Shown: piece after piece, positions 1 through 7,955 of the stretch
Position numbering within the stretch: the stretch's first letter is position 1
Layout: each line of letters starts with the position of its first letter
Assembly (NCBI GenBank): GCA_900557165.1
Contig: USRS01000021.1
Coordinates: forward strand, 1 to 29,129
Length of the DNA stretch: 29,129 nt
DNA from: an uncultured Clostridium sp.
Lineage (GTDB): Bacteria; Bacillota; Clostridia; Peptostreptococcales; Peptostreptococcaceae
Direction of reading: 5' to 3'
Notes under the pieces: model-generated
Database searches by the model: none
What the model saw: the letters and a program-made list of their open reading frames with translations, nothing else
What the model was told of the DNA's origin: nothing
Position numbers and translations under genes: made by a program

Positions 1-726
1 ACATTCTGCGAGGAACATCAATATAACGAATTTTATGAAGAAGATTTAATAGAATTATATAAATTTTTAATTAAAAAGTGTAATGAAACTAGAAAAAAGG
101 TATCTGAAGATAAGTATAAAGTTATGAAATGTAACTCAAATTATAAAGATACATTAAGTCGAGCTGAAAGTGTATATTTAAATGTGAAGATTTTAGACTT
201 AGATAAAAAAGGAATCTATGCTAAGGCAAAACCAATATTTAATTCAAACTTACTTTGTTATACAGGTATAACAGGAATTTATTCTCCTTTCACAGGAGAA
301 GCAAATGTAAATATATCTTCGCCAGATATTTATATTCCTTTTACTACATTACATGAAATGGCACATCAAAGAGGGTATGCTAGTGAAGATGAAGCTAATT
401 TTTTAGCTTATATTGCATGTATAAATAATAAAGATTTTGATTTTCAATATTCAGGATATATATTAGCTCTTAAATATGTATCATCAGCCTTAGCAAAGAT
501 AAATATAGAAAAATTGTATGAATTAAATTCAACTATATCAGATAATGTAATGAGAGATTTAGAGTATAGTAGAAAATTTTGGGGTAAGTATGAAGGCCAG
601 GTTAATAAGTTATCTGATAATATGAATAATACATACTTAAAAGTTAATGGAGTTAAGGAAGGAACTATAAGTTATGGAAAAGTAGTAAATTTACTTTTAA
701 CATATTATGCTTTATATGGAAAATGA
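1..726 (+). CDS. DUF3810 family metalloprotease-like protein (3' part)
   Basis: The reading frame is open from base 1, so the gene enters from the left edge and only its C-terminal 241 residues are here; the first internal ATG at 124 is not the start. The HEMAH motif (352-366), followed by QRGY, is the HExxHxxG-like zinc-binding motif typical of the DUF3810 (PF12725) family, whose full-length members have N-terminal membrane segments that would lie upstream of the window. Two nearby acidic residues (SEDEAN) could supply the third metal ligand. By family resemblance it is a membrane-bound zinc protease-like protein of unknown substrate. No clear terminator follows; the next gene starts about 125 bases downstream. 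Confidence 0.85.
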   Translation, partial: TFCEEHQYNEFYEEDLIELYKFLIKKCNETRKKVSEDKYKVMKCNSNYKDTLSRAESVYLNVKILDLDKKGIYAKAKPIFNSNLLCYTGITGIYSPFTGEANVNISSPDIYIPFTTLHEMAHQRGYASEDEANFLAYIACINNKDFDFQYSGYILALKYVSSALAKINIEKLYELNSTISDNVMRDLEYSRKFWGKYEGQVNKLSDNMNNTYLKVNGVKEGTISYGKVVNLLLTYYALYGK

Positions 727-763
727 TATAGCTTTTTTGAATGATAAATATAGATAATACGAA

Positions 764-793
764 TTGGACTTTTATAAACTTAAGGTGTATATT
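764..793 (+). promoter_or_regulatory. Possible promoter of the LprI-like lipoprotein gene
   Basis: TTGGAC (764-769), an 18-base spacer and TATATT (788-793) resemble a vegetative promoter about 60 bases before the next start codon. The match is approximate, and in DNA this AT-rich such matches arise by chance. Confidence 0.3.
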
Positions 794-852
794 TAAAATA
801 TAAATATAAGTTTTTCATGTTGATATAAAAATTAAGAATAGAGGTGTATATA

Positions 853-1371
853 ATGAAAAGATTAATGGTTTTATTAATGTTAGTAGTAATATTCACTACA
901 GCATGTTCAAAAAACACTAAAATAGCATATGATGATACAGCGAAAGTAGAGTTAGAATCACAATTAGTAGATGATATTCACAGTGAAAAACCTAATAACA
1001 AAATAGAATATACATATAAATACGAGTATCTAAAAAAATTAGATGATCTAGATGAAGATGTTAAGAAATCAAAATCATTATTAGAAGAAGAATCTAACTT
1101 AAAGATGATTGAAATAGAAGAGTCGAAATTTGAAATATGGAATAATGAATTAAATAATATTTATAAAGTTATAAAAGAACAATTAAGTGAAAAAAAATAT
1201 GAAATTTTTAAAAATCAAGAAATATCTTGGCTAGATGAGAGAGATAAAAAAGCAGAAGATAATGCGAAAAAATTTGAAGGAATGGATTTTGCACAAGTAG
1301 AATATAATTTATCTCTTGCAAAACTTACAAAAGAAAGATGTTACAAATTAGTAAATGAGTATCTTCAATAA
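853..1371 (+). CDS. LprI-like (DUF1311) lipoprotein
   Basis: I chose ATG 853 because GAGGTG at 841-846 is well spaced from it; a GTG at 844 lies inside that ribosome site. The 172-residue product starts with a basic end, a hydrophobic segment and a lipobox-like TTAC, so Cys18 is the likely lipidated residue and the protein would be tethered outside the membrane. The middle is a charged, probably coiled-coil linker. The C-terminal half (about residues 90-172), with WNNELNNIYK, a QEISWLDERD-like stretch and a late Cys in KERCYKLV, resembles the LprI N-terminal/DUF1311 domain (PF07007). That domain is named after lysozyme-inhibitor-like proteins, but many members have no known role, so I would not assert lysozyme inhibition. 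It is monocistronic, with a terminator downstream. Confidence 0.75.
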   Translation: MKRLMVLLMLVVIFTTACSKNTKIAYDDTAKVELESQLVDDIHSEKPNNKIEYTYKYEYLKKLDDLDEDVKKSKSLLEEESNLKMIEIEESKFEIWNNELNNIYKVIKEQLSEKKYEIFKNQEISWLDERDKKAEDNAKKFEGMDFAQVEYNLSLAKLTKERCYKLVNEYLQ

Positions 1372-1435
1372 AATAAGCCCATTGAAATTAATCTTAAGTT
1401 AGGGCAAAATTATAAAATAAATATAAGACCAAAAT

Positions 1436-1476
1436 AAAAGAGTTCATATTTTAATGTGAGCTCTTTTGTTTTTGTT
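1436..1476 (+). terminator. Intrinsic terminator after the LprI-like gene
   Basis: Arms 1436-1446 (AAAAGAGTTCA) and 1457-1467 pair over 11 bases with one G-U, with a ten-base loop, followed by GTTTTTGTT. Confidence 0.8.
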
Positions 1477-1486
1477 ATGTATAGCC

Positions 1487-1515
1487 TTGTAGATTACAAC
1501 TCCCTTTGATAGAAT
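1487..1515 (+). promoter_or_regulatory. Promoter and LysR-type operator of the LysR gene
   Basis: TTGTAG (1487-1492), a 17-base spacer and TAGAAT (1510-1515) form a good promoter 34 bases before the LysR start. The -35 hexamer lies inside a perfect 13-base dyad at 1487-1499, TTGTA-GAT-TACAA, which has the T-N11-A form of LysR recognition sites. The position suggests autorepression. The sequence is directly visible; the binding is inferred. Confidence 0.6.
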
Positions 1516-1548
1516 AAAAAGTGTTACTTTTAGATCGGAGGAAAAATA

Positions 1549-2427
1549 ATGAAGGATTCAGATTGGGAAATACTATATAGACTGTATAAAACGCCAAATA
1601 TTACTAAGGTTGCTAATATGTTATATATAAGTCAACCATCTCTTACGAGAAGACTGAAAGGTATAGAAGAAGAATTTAATATTAAAATAGTTTCAAGAAC
1701 ATCAAAAGGTGTTACATTTACACCTGAAGGAGAATATTTAGCTAAAAAAGCAGAAAACTATATGGATTTTATAAAAGAAATAAAAAATGATTTAAAATCA
1801 TACAAAGGAGAATATGAAGGAACTATAACGGTTGGTTCATCTTATATATACAGTAAGTATAAGTTGGCTGATGTATTATCTAATTTTTCAAAAGATTATC
1901 CATCTGTAAATTTTGAGATTATAAATGATCAAAGTAATAAATTATATAGAAAAATTCTTGAGGGAAGTTTAAATTTAGGTTTTATATCTGGAGATTATGA
2001 GGGAAATATAAATAAAATTTTAGTTAAACAAGATAAGGCATATATTGTATCAAAAGAGCCAGTAGATATGAAAGAACTTCCGAAAATGCAACGGATTGAT
2101 TATAGAAGTAATGACAAAAGTCAGGAAATACTTGATGAATGGTGGCATGAGAACTATAAAGAAAGTCGTCCAGAAGGTATGTTTGCTGGATATATTGATT
2201 TTGCATGGAAGTTAATAGACAAAGGATGGGGTTATTCTTGTTGTTTTTTACCAGACGAATTTAAAAGTGAATATAATTTAATAACTATGCCACTATTAGA
2301 TAAAGACGGTAATAATATTACTAGAAATACTTGGTTGGCATACTCAAAAACTAATCAACCTACCAATGTGGAAAAAGAATTTATTAAATATATAGAAGAT
2401 AATTTAAGTATAAATTATAAAAGATAG
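1549..2427 (+). CDS. LysR-family transcriptional regulator
   Basis: A 292-residue protein, the usual LysR length, with a GGAGG site at 1537-1541. Residues about 1-62 form the winged helix-turn-helix; the recognition helix includes ISQPSLTRRLKGIEEEF, followed by the typical wing FTPEGEYL. Residues about 90-290 resemble the LysR substrate-binding domain, starting with GTITVGSSYIYSKYKLADVL. It should act as a tetrameric DNA-binding regulator controlled by a small ligand. No divergent target gene is adjacent: the gene upstream is co-directional and ends in its own terminator. So, apart from its own promoter, the regulon cannot be read from the context. Confidence 0.92.
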   Translation: MKDSDWEILYRLYKTPNITKVANMLYISQPSLTRRLKGIEEEFNIKIVSRTSKGVTFTPEGEYLAKKAENYMDFIKEIKNDLKSYKGEYEGTITVGSSYIYSKYKLADVLSNFSKDYPSVNFEIINDQSNKLYRKILEGSLNLGFISGDYEGNINKILVKQDKAYIVSKEPVDMKELPKMQRIDYRSNDKSQEILDEWWHENYKESRPEGMFAGYIDFAWKLIDKGWGYSCCFLPDEFKSEYNLITMPLLDKDGNNITRNTWLAYSKTNQPTNVEKEFIKYIEDNLSINYKR

Positions 2428-2435
2428 TAATAAAG

Positions 2436-2480
2436 AGGATATTTCAAGGTAAATTAAAATCTAGAAATATCCTTTTTTAT
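2436..2480 (+). terminator. Intrinsic terminator after the LysR gene
   Basis: Ten-base perfect arms AGGATATTTC (2436-2445) and GAAATATCCT (2464-2473) are followed by TTTTTAT. Confidence 0.8.
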
Positions 2481-2483
2481 TAA

Positions 2484-2550
2484 TGGAACAACGTACGAAG
2501 TCGTTGGCGACATGAAGGATAGCGCCCACGCAGTGGCTTAAGTGTAGCGA
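2484..2550. repeat. GC-rich intergenic island, candidate dispersed repeat
   Basis: These 67 bases have 36 G or C (about 54%), far above the surrounding spacer. They contain small dyads (GTCG-TTGG-CGAC at 2501-2512 and CCAC-GCA-GTGG in 2525-2535). There is no open reading frame of note and no ribosome site. The composition and position, between a terminator and the next promoter, suggest a short interspersed element or the scar of a mobile element. This is inference; only one copy is seen in the window. Confidence 0.4.
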
Positions 2551-2559
2551 ATTTTTTAT

Positions 2560-2589
2560 TTGAAAGAAAAATATAGAATTGATTATAAT
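2560..2589 (+). promoter_or_regulatory. Probable promoter of the two-component genes
   Basis: TTGAAA (2560-2565), 18 bases, TATAAT (2584-2589), 45 bases before the response-regulator start. A second TATAAT at 2595-2600 lacks a properly spaced -35. Confidence 0.45.
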
Positions 2590-2634
2590 TGAGATATAAT
2601 AATGTTAATTTAAAAAGCAAAGAGGTAGATAATA

Positions 2635-3309
2635 ATGGATATTTTTATAATAGAAGATGATAAATCTTTAAGTGATGAAATAAAACTTGTTCTTAATAAA
2701 TGGGGATATAAAGTAGGACAAGTTAATAATTTTGAAAATATAACTAATGAAGTTTTAGAGTGTAATCCAAAATTAATTTTAATGGATATAAATTTGCCAT
2801 CATATGATGGATTTTATTGGTGTTCACAAATTAGAAACTTTATGAAATTACCCATAATTTTTATTTCTTCTAGAGATAATGATATGGATATAATTATGTC
2901 TATAAATATGGGTGGAGATGACTACATAACGAAGCCTTTTTCACCACAAGTACTAGTTGCAAAAATACAAGCAATTCTTAGAAGAACATATTCCTACAAC
3001 AAAGATTTAAAAAGCGATATTATAAAATTTAAAGATGTGACTTTAAATATTGTGGAAGGAAAAATATATTTTAAAGATGAAAATGTGGATTTAACAAAAA
3101 ATGAGTTGAAAATTATGAATATATTAATGTTAAATCAAGAGAAAATTGTAACTCGAGAAGAAATAATTGAAGAACTTTGGGAGACAGATGAATTTATAAG
3201 TGAAAATACCTTAACAGTTAATGTAAATAGACTTAGAAAAAAATTAAGTAGCATTGGTCTTGATGATTTTATAGAAACTAAAAAAGGACAAGGATATATA
3301 ATAAGATGA
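2635..3309 (+). CDS. OmpR/PhoB-type response regulator (BceR-like)
   Basis: This 224-residue protein has a receiver domain (about 1-115) and a winged-helix DNA-binding domain (about 130-224). The acidic pocket is E7-D8-D9, the phosphoacceptor is D51 in MDINLP, the switch residue is S78 or S79 and the conserved lysine is K100 in YITKPF. The C-terminal half has the OmpR pattern (LTKNELKIMNIL, then TVNVNRLRKKL and the GQGYII wing). The stop overlaps the kinase start by four bases (ATGA), so the two are translationally coupled. With the kinase and the ABC genes it forms a BceRS-BceAB-like peptide-antibiotic sensing module; the regulator would turn on the transporter. The ligand cannot be told from sequence. 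Confidence 0.95.
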   Translation: MDIFIIEDDKSLSDEIKLVLNKWGYKVGQVNNFENITNEVLECNPKLILMDINLPSYDGFYWCSQIRNFMKLPIIFISSRDNDMDIIMSINMGGDDYITKPFSPQVLVAKIQAILRRTYSYNKDLKSDIIKFKDVTLNIVEGKIYFKDENVDLTKNELKIMNILMLNQEKIVTREEIIEELWETDEFISENTLTVNVNRLRKKLSSIGLDDFIETKKGQGYIIR

Positions 3310-4304
3310 GTTTATTAAAATATTTAAAAGAAAGAAGATTATATTTTATATTAGTGATATTTATCTTATTGATAATAAATATAACACTTTTCTTAGATCC
3401 AAACTTAAGTGAGAGCATTGATACAGTACTTTATATTAATATGATATCAATCTTAACAACAATTATATTTATTTTTGTTGGATATAGTAGATATAAAAGA
3501 AAGTTGAATCGATTTATACATAATATAAGAAAAGAGTTTTATATAAATGACAATCCTATATACGAAGAAATAAAATCGATAATAGAAGAAAATGAAGCAG
3601 AAGTCGAAAGCTTAAAAAATGAATTAGAAGAAATCAATGATTATATGACAAATTGGATACATGAAGTTAAAATACCTATATCCGTATTACAAATGATTGG
3701 AAAAAGGGTAAATGAATTAGATTCAAGTAAAGAAATTTCAAAACAAATAAATAGCCAAGTTTCACGTATAGATAAGTTAGTAGAACAGGCTATGTATTCT
3801 AGTAGAGCTGGCAATTACAATTCTGACTTTTTAATAAATGAGGTTAATTTAGGTCAAGTAGTAAAAGAAGTGATAAAGAAAAATAAATATCAATTTATAT
3901 ATAATAAAATAGATTTACAAGTGAGTGAAATTAATAAGACGATTCTTACGGATAAAAAGTGGATTACTCATATAATTGAATTAATACTTGATAATGCGAT
4001 AAAATACAGTGATATAGGTGGAAAAATAGAAATTTATTTGAACGAAAATAAAAAAGGTTGTGAATTACATATTAAAGATTATGGAATGGGAATTGTACCA
4101 CAGGATATAGATAGAGTCTTTGATAAGGGATTTACAGGTGAAAATGGAAGAAAAAGAACAAAATCAACAGGAATGGGACTTTATATATCTAAGAAAATTT
4201 TAAATAAATTAAGTCATGATATAAATGTAGTATCAAGATGTGGTCAATTTTGTGATGTATATATTACATTTTATAATTTATCAGATTACTTCAATGTGAC
4301 ATAA
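3306..4304 (+). CDS. Intramembrane-sensing histidine kinase (BceS-like)
   Basis: A 332-residue kinase with two N-terminal membrane helices (about 12-30 and 41-60) joined by a loop of only some ten residues. That lack of a sensor domain is the hallmark of BceS-type kinases, which read the state of their partner ABC transporter. The phosphorylated His is H119 in NWIHEVKIP. The ATP-binding domain has the N box (N230 in LILDNAIKYS), the G1 box (DYGMGI, 258-263), the F box region FDKGFTG and the G2 box GMGLY (289-293). The start ATG overlaps the regulator stop. The 3' end of the gene carries a palindrome that may be an operator for the ABC genes. The role is assigned from architecture and gene order. 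Confidence 0.95.
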   Translation: MSLLKYLKERRLYFILVIFILLIINITLFLDPNLSESIDTVLYINMISILTTIIFIFVGYSRYKRKLNRFIHNIRKEFYINDNPIYEEIKSIIEENEAEVESLKNELEEINDYMTNWIHEVKIPISVLQMIGKRVNELDSSKEISKQINSQVSRIDKLVEQAMYSSRAGNYNSDFLINEVNLGQVVKEVIKKNKYQFIYNKIDLQVSEINKTILTDKKWITHIIELILDNAIKYSDIGGKIEIYLNENKKGCELHIKDYGMGIVPQDIDRVFDKGFTGENGRKRTKSTGMGLYISKKILNKLSHDINVVSRCGQFCDVYITFYNLSDYFNVT

Positions 4305-4313
4305 ATGACACAT
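4294..4313. promoter_or_regulatory. Palindrome upstream of the ABC genes, candidate operator of the response regulator
   Basis: Half-sites ATGTGaCAT (4294-4302) and ATGaCACAT (4305-4313) flank a two-base centre; eight of the nine arm positions pair. The site overlaps the kinase stop codon and lies about 95 bases before the ABC start. The promoter between them is not clear: TATAAT at 4376-4381 lacks a good -35. Bce-type regulators bind inverted repeats in front of the transporter genes, so binding by this response regulator is a reasonable inference. No second copy is seen before the regulator gene. Confidence 0.5.
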
Positions 4314-4406
4314 ACCCTCTAAAAACTGTAAGGTTAATGGATGGAAAGCTATTTTATAAAATTATAGAATATAAGTATAATAAAACTTAGGAATTTGGAG
4401 GGGAAT

Positions 4407-5162
4407 ATGTTAAAAGCTATAAATTTACAAAAAGATTTTAAAAATAATAAAAATACATTTAAGATATTAAAAGATATAAATTTAGATGTTAAAGAAGGCG
4501 AATTTTTATCCATAATGGGGCCTTCTGGAGCTGGTAAAACAACTTTGCTAAATATTTTATCAACAGTTGATAATCCAACATCAGGAAAAGTTTATTATGA
4601 AAATCAAAATATAAGCAAGATGAATAATAAACAATTATCAAAATTTAGACGAGACAATATTGGTTTTATATTTCAAGATTATAACTTATTAGATAGTATG
4701 AGTGTGGAGGATAATATAGCGTTGCCTCTTGTAATTGCCAATGAAAAACAAAGCATAATTAAATCGGAAATAACAAGATTAGCAAAATTTTTTGGAATAG
4801 AATCTCATCTGAAAAAATATCCATATGAATTATCAGGCGGTCAAAAACAAAGAGTGGCAGCTGCCAGGGCTTTAATTACTTCACCAAAGATAATTTTTGC
4901 AGATGAGCCAACGGGAGCCCTAGATTCTAAATCTTCTTCAGAGTTACTAAACTGTTTAAAAGAAATGAATGAAAAATTTAATGTGACAGTAATTATGGTA
5001 ACTCATGACCCTTTTAGTGCAAGTTATTCTAAAAAAGTCATATTTATAAAAGATGGAAAACTAAATGCAAGAATAGACAGCAGTGGAAATAGAAAGGAAT
5101 TTTATAATAGTATAATGAATTTACTTACTTCCATGGGAGGTGAAGTAAATGAATTTGTTTAA
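4407..5162 (+). CDS. ABC transporter ATPase (BceA-like)
   Basis: I chose ATG 4407, six bases after the GGAGGGG ribosome site, not the in-frame TTG at 4395 that lies in the site. The 251-residue ATPase is complete: Walker A GPSGAGKTT (38-46), Q90, signature LSGGQ (142-146), Walker B IIFADEP (162-168) with E167 catalytic, and H200. It belongs to the MacB/LolD/BceA subgroup that pairs with FtsX-fold permeases. It would power the adjacent permease, probably to free membrane targets from peptide antibiotics and to signal flux to the kinase. The last 14 bases overlap the permease gene. Confidence 0.95.
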   Translation: MLKAINLQKDFKNNKNTFKILKDINLDVKEGEFLSIMGPSGAGKTTLLNILSTVDNPTSGKVYYENQNISKMNNKQLSKFRRDNIGFIFQDYNLLDSMSVEDNIALPLVIANEKQSIIKSEITRLAKFFGIESHLKKYPYELSGGQKQRVAAARALITSPKIIFADEPTGALDSKSSSELLNCLKEMNEKFNVTVIMVTHDPFSASYSKKVIFIKDGKLNARIDSSGNRKEFYNSIMNLLTSMGGEVNEFV

Positions 5163-7023
5163 ACTTTCCTTTATGAATTTAAAACAAAATATAAAAAATT
5201 ATGGTATGTATATTTTTTCTATGATATTTTCAATTCTTGTTTTTTATAACTTTAGGACTCTTAGATATAGTGAGCAATTTAATAAATTACAAGATATAAA
5301 AATAGTTTCAGTTGTATCAGCAATGTGTGCTATGGTATTATTTTTATTTTTCATATATTTCATATCATACTCGAGTAAATTTTTTATTGAACAGAGAAAA
5401 AAAGAATTTGGGATTTACACATTTATGGGAGTAGAAAATAAAAAGATAGCTCTTTTATTTGCAGGAGAAGGTCTTTTAATAGGAATAATTGCACTTATTG
5501 GAGGCATACTTGGAGGAATATTAACAAATAAGTTATTTCTAATGGCACTAGTCAAAATTTCAAATTTAAATAAAGTAATGAAGTTTGAAATATCCTATTC
5601 AGCCATAATTGATACCAGCTGTATATTTATTGCGATACTAATAATAGTCTTTATAAAAGAGTATATAACTTTATTGAAAACAGATATTAGCAAACTTATT
5701 AATGCAACTCATATATATCAAAGTGATAATAGTAAAAATAAGACTTTACAAGGATTATTAGGACTTATAATTATTTTATTAGCTTATGTATTAATAATTT
5801 ATTATAAAAAATTTAATATAATGTTTGCAGTAGCAATTATGGCAACAGTGATTATGGTTATACTTGGGACAGTATTATTATTTAAAGGATTTTTCACATT
5901 TATAGTTGGAAAATTAATTGATAATAAGAATTTTTTATACAAAAATACAAATATACTAAGCTACAACAATATTATTTTTAGAATTAGAGATAATAATAAA
6001 GTTTTAGCTCAAATAACTATTTTAATAACATGTTGCTTAACAGCTGTAACAGTTTCACTTGCCACAAGAACCGTATTTACAGACAGTAAAAAGGATGATT
6101 ATCCATACAGCATAATGTATGAAGGCAATTTAAATGATAAGGTAGTTGAAAAAGCTTTAATACAAAGTAAAGAAAAAATAGATTTTAAATTAGACACAAA
6201 AATAATACCATTAAAAACTAAATTAGCTTATATAAATGAAGCTGATTTAATATCATATTCACAAGTTAAGAAAATTTTAAATTATAGAAATTTAGATAAT
6301 GAAAATAAGTTTTTAGAAACAGATTTAAAAAATAATGAAGCTATACTTCTTATACCAAAATCTATGATTAATGCATTTAATTTTAATGTTAATATTAATT
6401 TAGGAAATGAAAAAATTAAGATAATAGATTCATACTCTATGAATTTATTTGGAAGAATGAGAAATGATCAAGGTACAATAATTGTAAATGATAATACTTA
6501 TAATACCTTGAAAAAACAATTAAAAGAAAAGGAAATAAATATATCTTCAATAACTCTTAAAAACTTTGATAATAGCAAAGAAATATCAAAATATATAAAA
6601 GAAAATAGTAAACTTCAAGTGTATAGTGTAGATAATTTTGATGATAGTAGTTATAGTTTTATTAATGCCATTTACTTTATAGGTATGTTTTTAGCATTGG
6701 TATTTATAGTATCAGTGGGAAGCATAATGTATTTTAAATGTATATCTGATGCGAGCAAAGATAAAGAGAGATTTGATACTTTAAGAAAAATAGGAACAAG
6801 TGAGGAATATATAAACAAATCGATTTATAAACAAATAGGAATATTCTTTTTATTCCCTGCAATAGTTTCTATAATTCATAGTGCAGTTGCAAGTTATGCC
6901 GTAACAAATTTATTCAATCAAGATTGGAAAATGACAATGTTAATTATAACCATATTATTTATAGTTATTTATACAATTTACTATTTAATAACTGCTAGAA
7001 AATATATATCTTTAACTAAATAA
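5149..7023 (+). CDS. BceB-like FtsX-fold ABC permease
   Basis: A 624-residue membrane protein whose start overlaps the ATPase gene by 14 bases, with GGGAGG at 5135-5140. I see about ten helices: near 18-36, 53-75, 102-126, 151-170, 201-218, 222-246, 287-308, 507-529, 563-586 and 595-615. Between the seventh and eighth lies an extracellular domain of about 200 residues (310-505), the place where BceB proteins recognise peptide antibiotics. The EFGIYTFMGVENKKI stretch after helix 2 is the FtsX-type coupling region. The gene is full length for the family and ends the operon at a strong hairpin. Substrate specificity lies in the extracellular domain, which diverges quickly and gives no clue by eye. 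Confidence 0.92.
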   Translation: MNLFKLSFMNLKQNIKNYGMYIFSMIFSILVFYNFRTLRYSEQFNKLQDIKIVSVVSAMCAMVLFLFFIYFISYSSKFFIEQRKKEFGIYTFMGVENKKIALLFAGEGLLIGIIALIGGILGGILTNKLFLMALVKISNLNKVMKFEISYSAIIDTSCIFIAILIIVFIKEYITLLKTDISKLINATHIYQSDNSKNKTLQGLLGLIIILLAYVLIIYYKKFNIMFAVAIMATVIMVILGTVLLFKGFFTFIVGKLIDNKNFLYKNTNILSYNNIIFRIRDNNKVLAQITILITCCLTAVTVSLATRTVFTDSKKDDYPYSIMYEGNLNDKVVEKALIQSKEKIDFKLDTKIIPLKTKLAYINEADLISYSQVKKILNYRNLDNENKFLETDLKNNEAILLIPKSMINAFNFNVNINLGNEKIKIIDSYSMNLFGRMRNDQGTIIVNDNTYNTLKKQLKEKEINISSITLKNFDNSKEISKYIKENSKLQVYSVDNFDDSSYSFINAIYFIGMFLALVFIVSVGSIMYFKCISDASKDKERFDTLRKIGTSEEYINKSIYKQIGIFFLFPAIVSIIHSAVASYAVTNLFNQDWKMTMLIITILFIVIYTIYYLITARKYISLTK

Positions 7024-7032
7024 ATTAAATAA

Positions 7033-7079
7033 AGTTGTATCAAAATAATGAAACAATTATTTTGATACAACTCCTTTTA
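7033..7079. terminator. Bidirectional terminator between the convergent permease and PTS IIA genes
   Basis: Perfect 17-base arms (7033-7049 and 7056-7072) around a six-base loop GAAACA, then CCTTTTATT on the plus side and T-rich sequence on the minus side. Confidence 0.85.
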
Positions 7080-7089
7080 TTCATATAAT

Positions 7090-7416
7090 TTACTTATTTT
7101 CTAATTTATGTAATCTTTCATGTATATCTATGATTTCATCAGCTAACATTTGATAATTCATAGTATTCATAAGATGGTCTTGTGCATGAATTAAAACAAC
7201 ACTTACATCTGTCTTATTTCCAGATGCTTCTTGTTGGATAAGCTGAGTTTGACACTTATGAGCATTATTAACTTCATCTTTAGATTCTTTTAATAATGCT
7301 CTTGCCTCATCTATATTTCCAGCCTTTGCTTTACTTATAGCTTCAAAAGCCATTCCTTTTGCATTTCCTGCATATCCTATTATTTCAAATGATAGTTCAA
7401 ATATTTTTTCATCCAT
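7090..7416 (-). CDS. PTS lactose/cellobiose-class IIA component
   Basis: 108 residues, the normal length for LacF/CelC-type IIA, which form a three-helix trimer in the cytoplasm. H77 in VVLIHAQDHLMN is the phosphorylated residue; D80 is in the position of the family's metal-binding Asp and H81 follows. It passes phosphate from HPr to IIB. It lies 16 bases after IIB, so the two are co-transcribed leftward, and it ends at the bidirectional terminator. The matching IIC is about 2 kb away on the opposite strand. Confidence 0.93.
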   Translation of the reverse strand: MDEKIFELSFEIIGYAGNAKGMAFEAISKAKAGNIDEARALLKESKDEVNNAHKCQTQLIQQEASGNKTDVSVVLIHAQDHLMNTMNYQMLADEIIDIHERLHKLENK

Positions 7417-7432
7417 ACTGAAAACTCCCTAC

Positions 7433-7741
7433 TTATTTATTAGCAAGCTCTATTGCTCTATCTAAAACTGCCTTTCCATTACAAGTTCCATAGTGCATCA
7501 TATTTATTACTTCAACAGGAACATTATACGGCTTAGCTATTTCTGTAGCTTTATCTAATACATATCTAACTTGAGGTCCAAGTAAAACTACATCACATTT
7601 AGATATTTCTTCTGCTAAATTTGCTTCTGGTATAGCCCATATTTGTGCTTCTATATTATTTTCTTTAGCAGCAGCTTCCATTTTAGTAACCAATAAACTA
7701 GTAGACATACCAGCTGAACAAGCTAACATTATTTTTATCAT
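7433..7741 (-). CDS. PTS lactose/cellobiose-class IIB component
   Basis: 102 residues from the ATG at 7741. The upstream in-frame TTG (7756) is part of the GGAGGAG ribosome site and is rejected. The product opens IKIMLACSAGMSTSLL: Cys8 in the C-x-x-G-M-S-T-S phosphocysteine loop accepts phosphate from IIA and gives it to the sugar. The DVVLLGPQVRY strand is typical of the chitobiose/cellobiose IIB fold. It is the first gene of a IIB-IIA pair with a 5' region of about 120 bases before the regulator's terminator, so it is probably transcribed from its own promoter. Confidence 0.94.
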   Translation of the reverse strand: MIKIMLACSAGMSTSLLVTKMEAAAKENNIEAQIWAIPEANLAEEISKCDVVLLGPQVRYVLDKATEIAKPYNVPVEVINMMHYGTCNGKAVLDRAIELANK

Positions 7742-7861
7742 AATAAACTCCTCCAAATAACCCTATTTAATTCCGTATATTTTTAATATATTATCAATTA
7801 TTATTTTAAATATACAACAATTTTTTACTTAAAACAACAAAAAAGTTCGTTGCACCTTATA

Positions 7862-7897
7862 AAAAAACATGTTTTTAATATGAAAAACATGTTTTTT
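7862..7897 (-). terminator. Hairpin between the rpiR-type gene and PTS IIB
   Basis: Perfect 15-base arms, AAAAAACATGTTTTT (7862-7876) and its complement (7883-7897), six-base loop. It lies 58 bases past the regulator's stop on the minus strand and its own arm supplies the U-run. Confidence 0.65.
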
Positions 7898-7955
7898 ATA
7901 TTTTGAAACTATTTAAATTCATAAATAATACATTTATACTAGAATAAAACACGAA

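Noticed and set aside
4395..4406. TTG start for the ABC ATPase
   Set aside because: It lies within the GGAGGGG ribosome site of the ATG at 4407.
7742..7756. TTG start for PTS IIB
   Set aside because: The codons for the extra five residues are the ribosome site itself; the family starts at the ATG at 7741.
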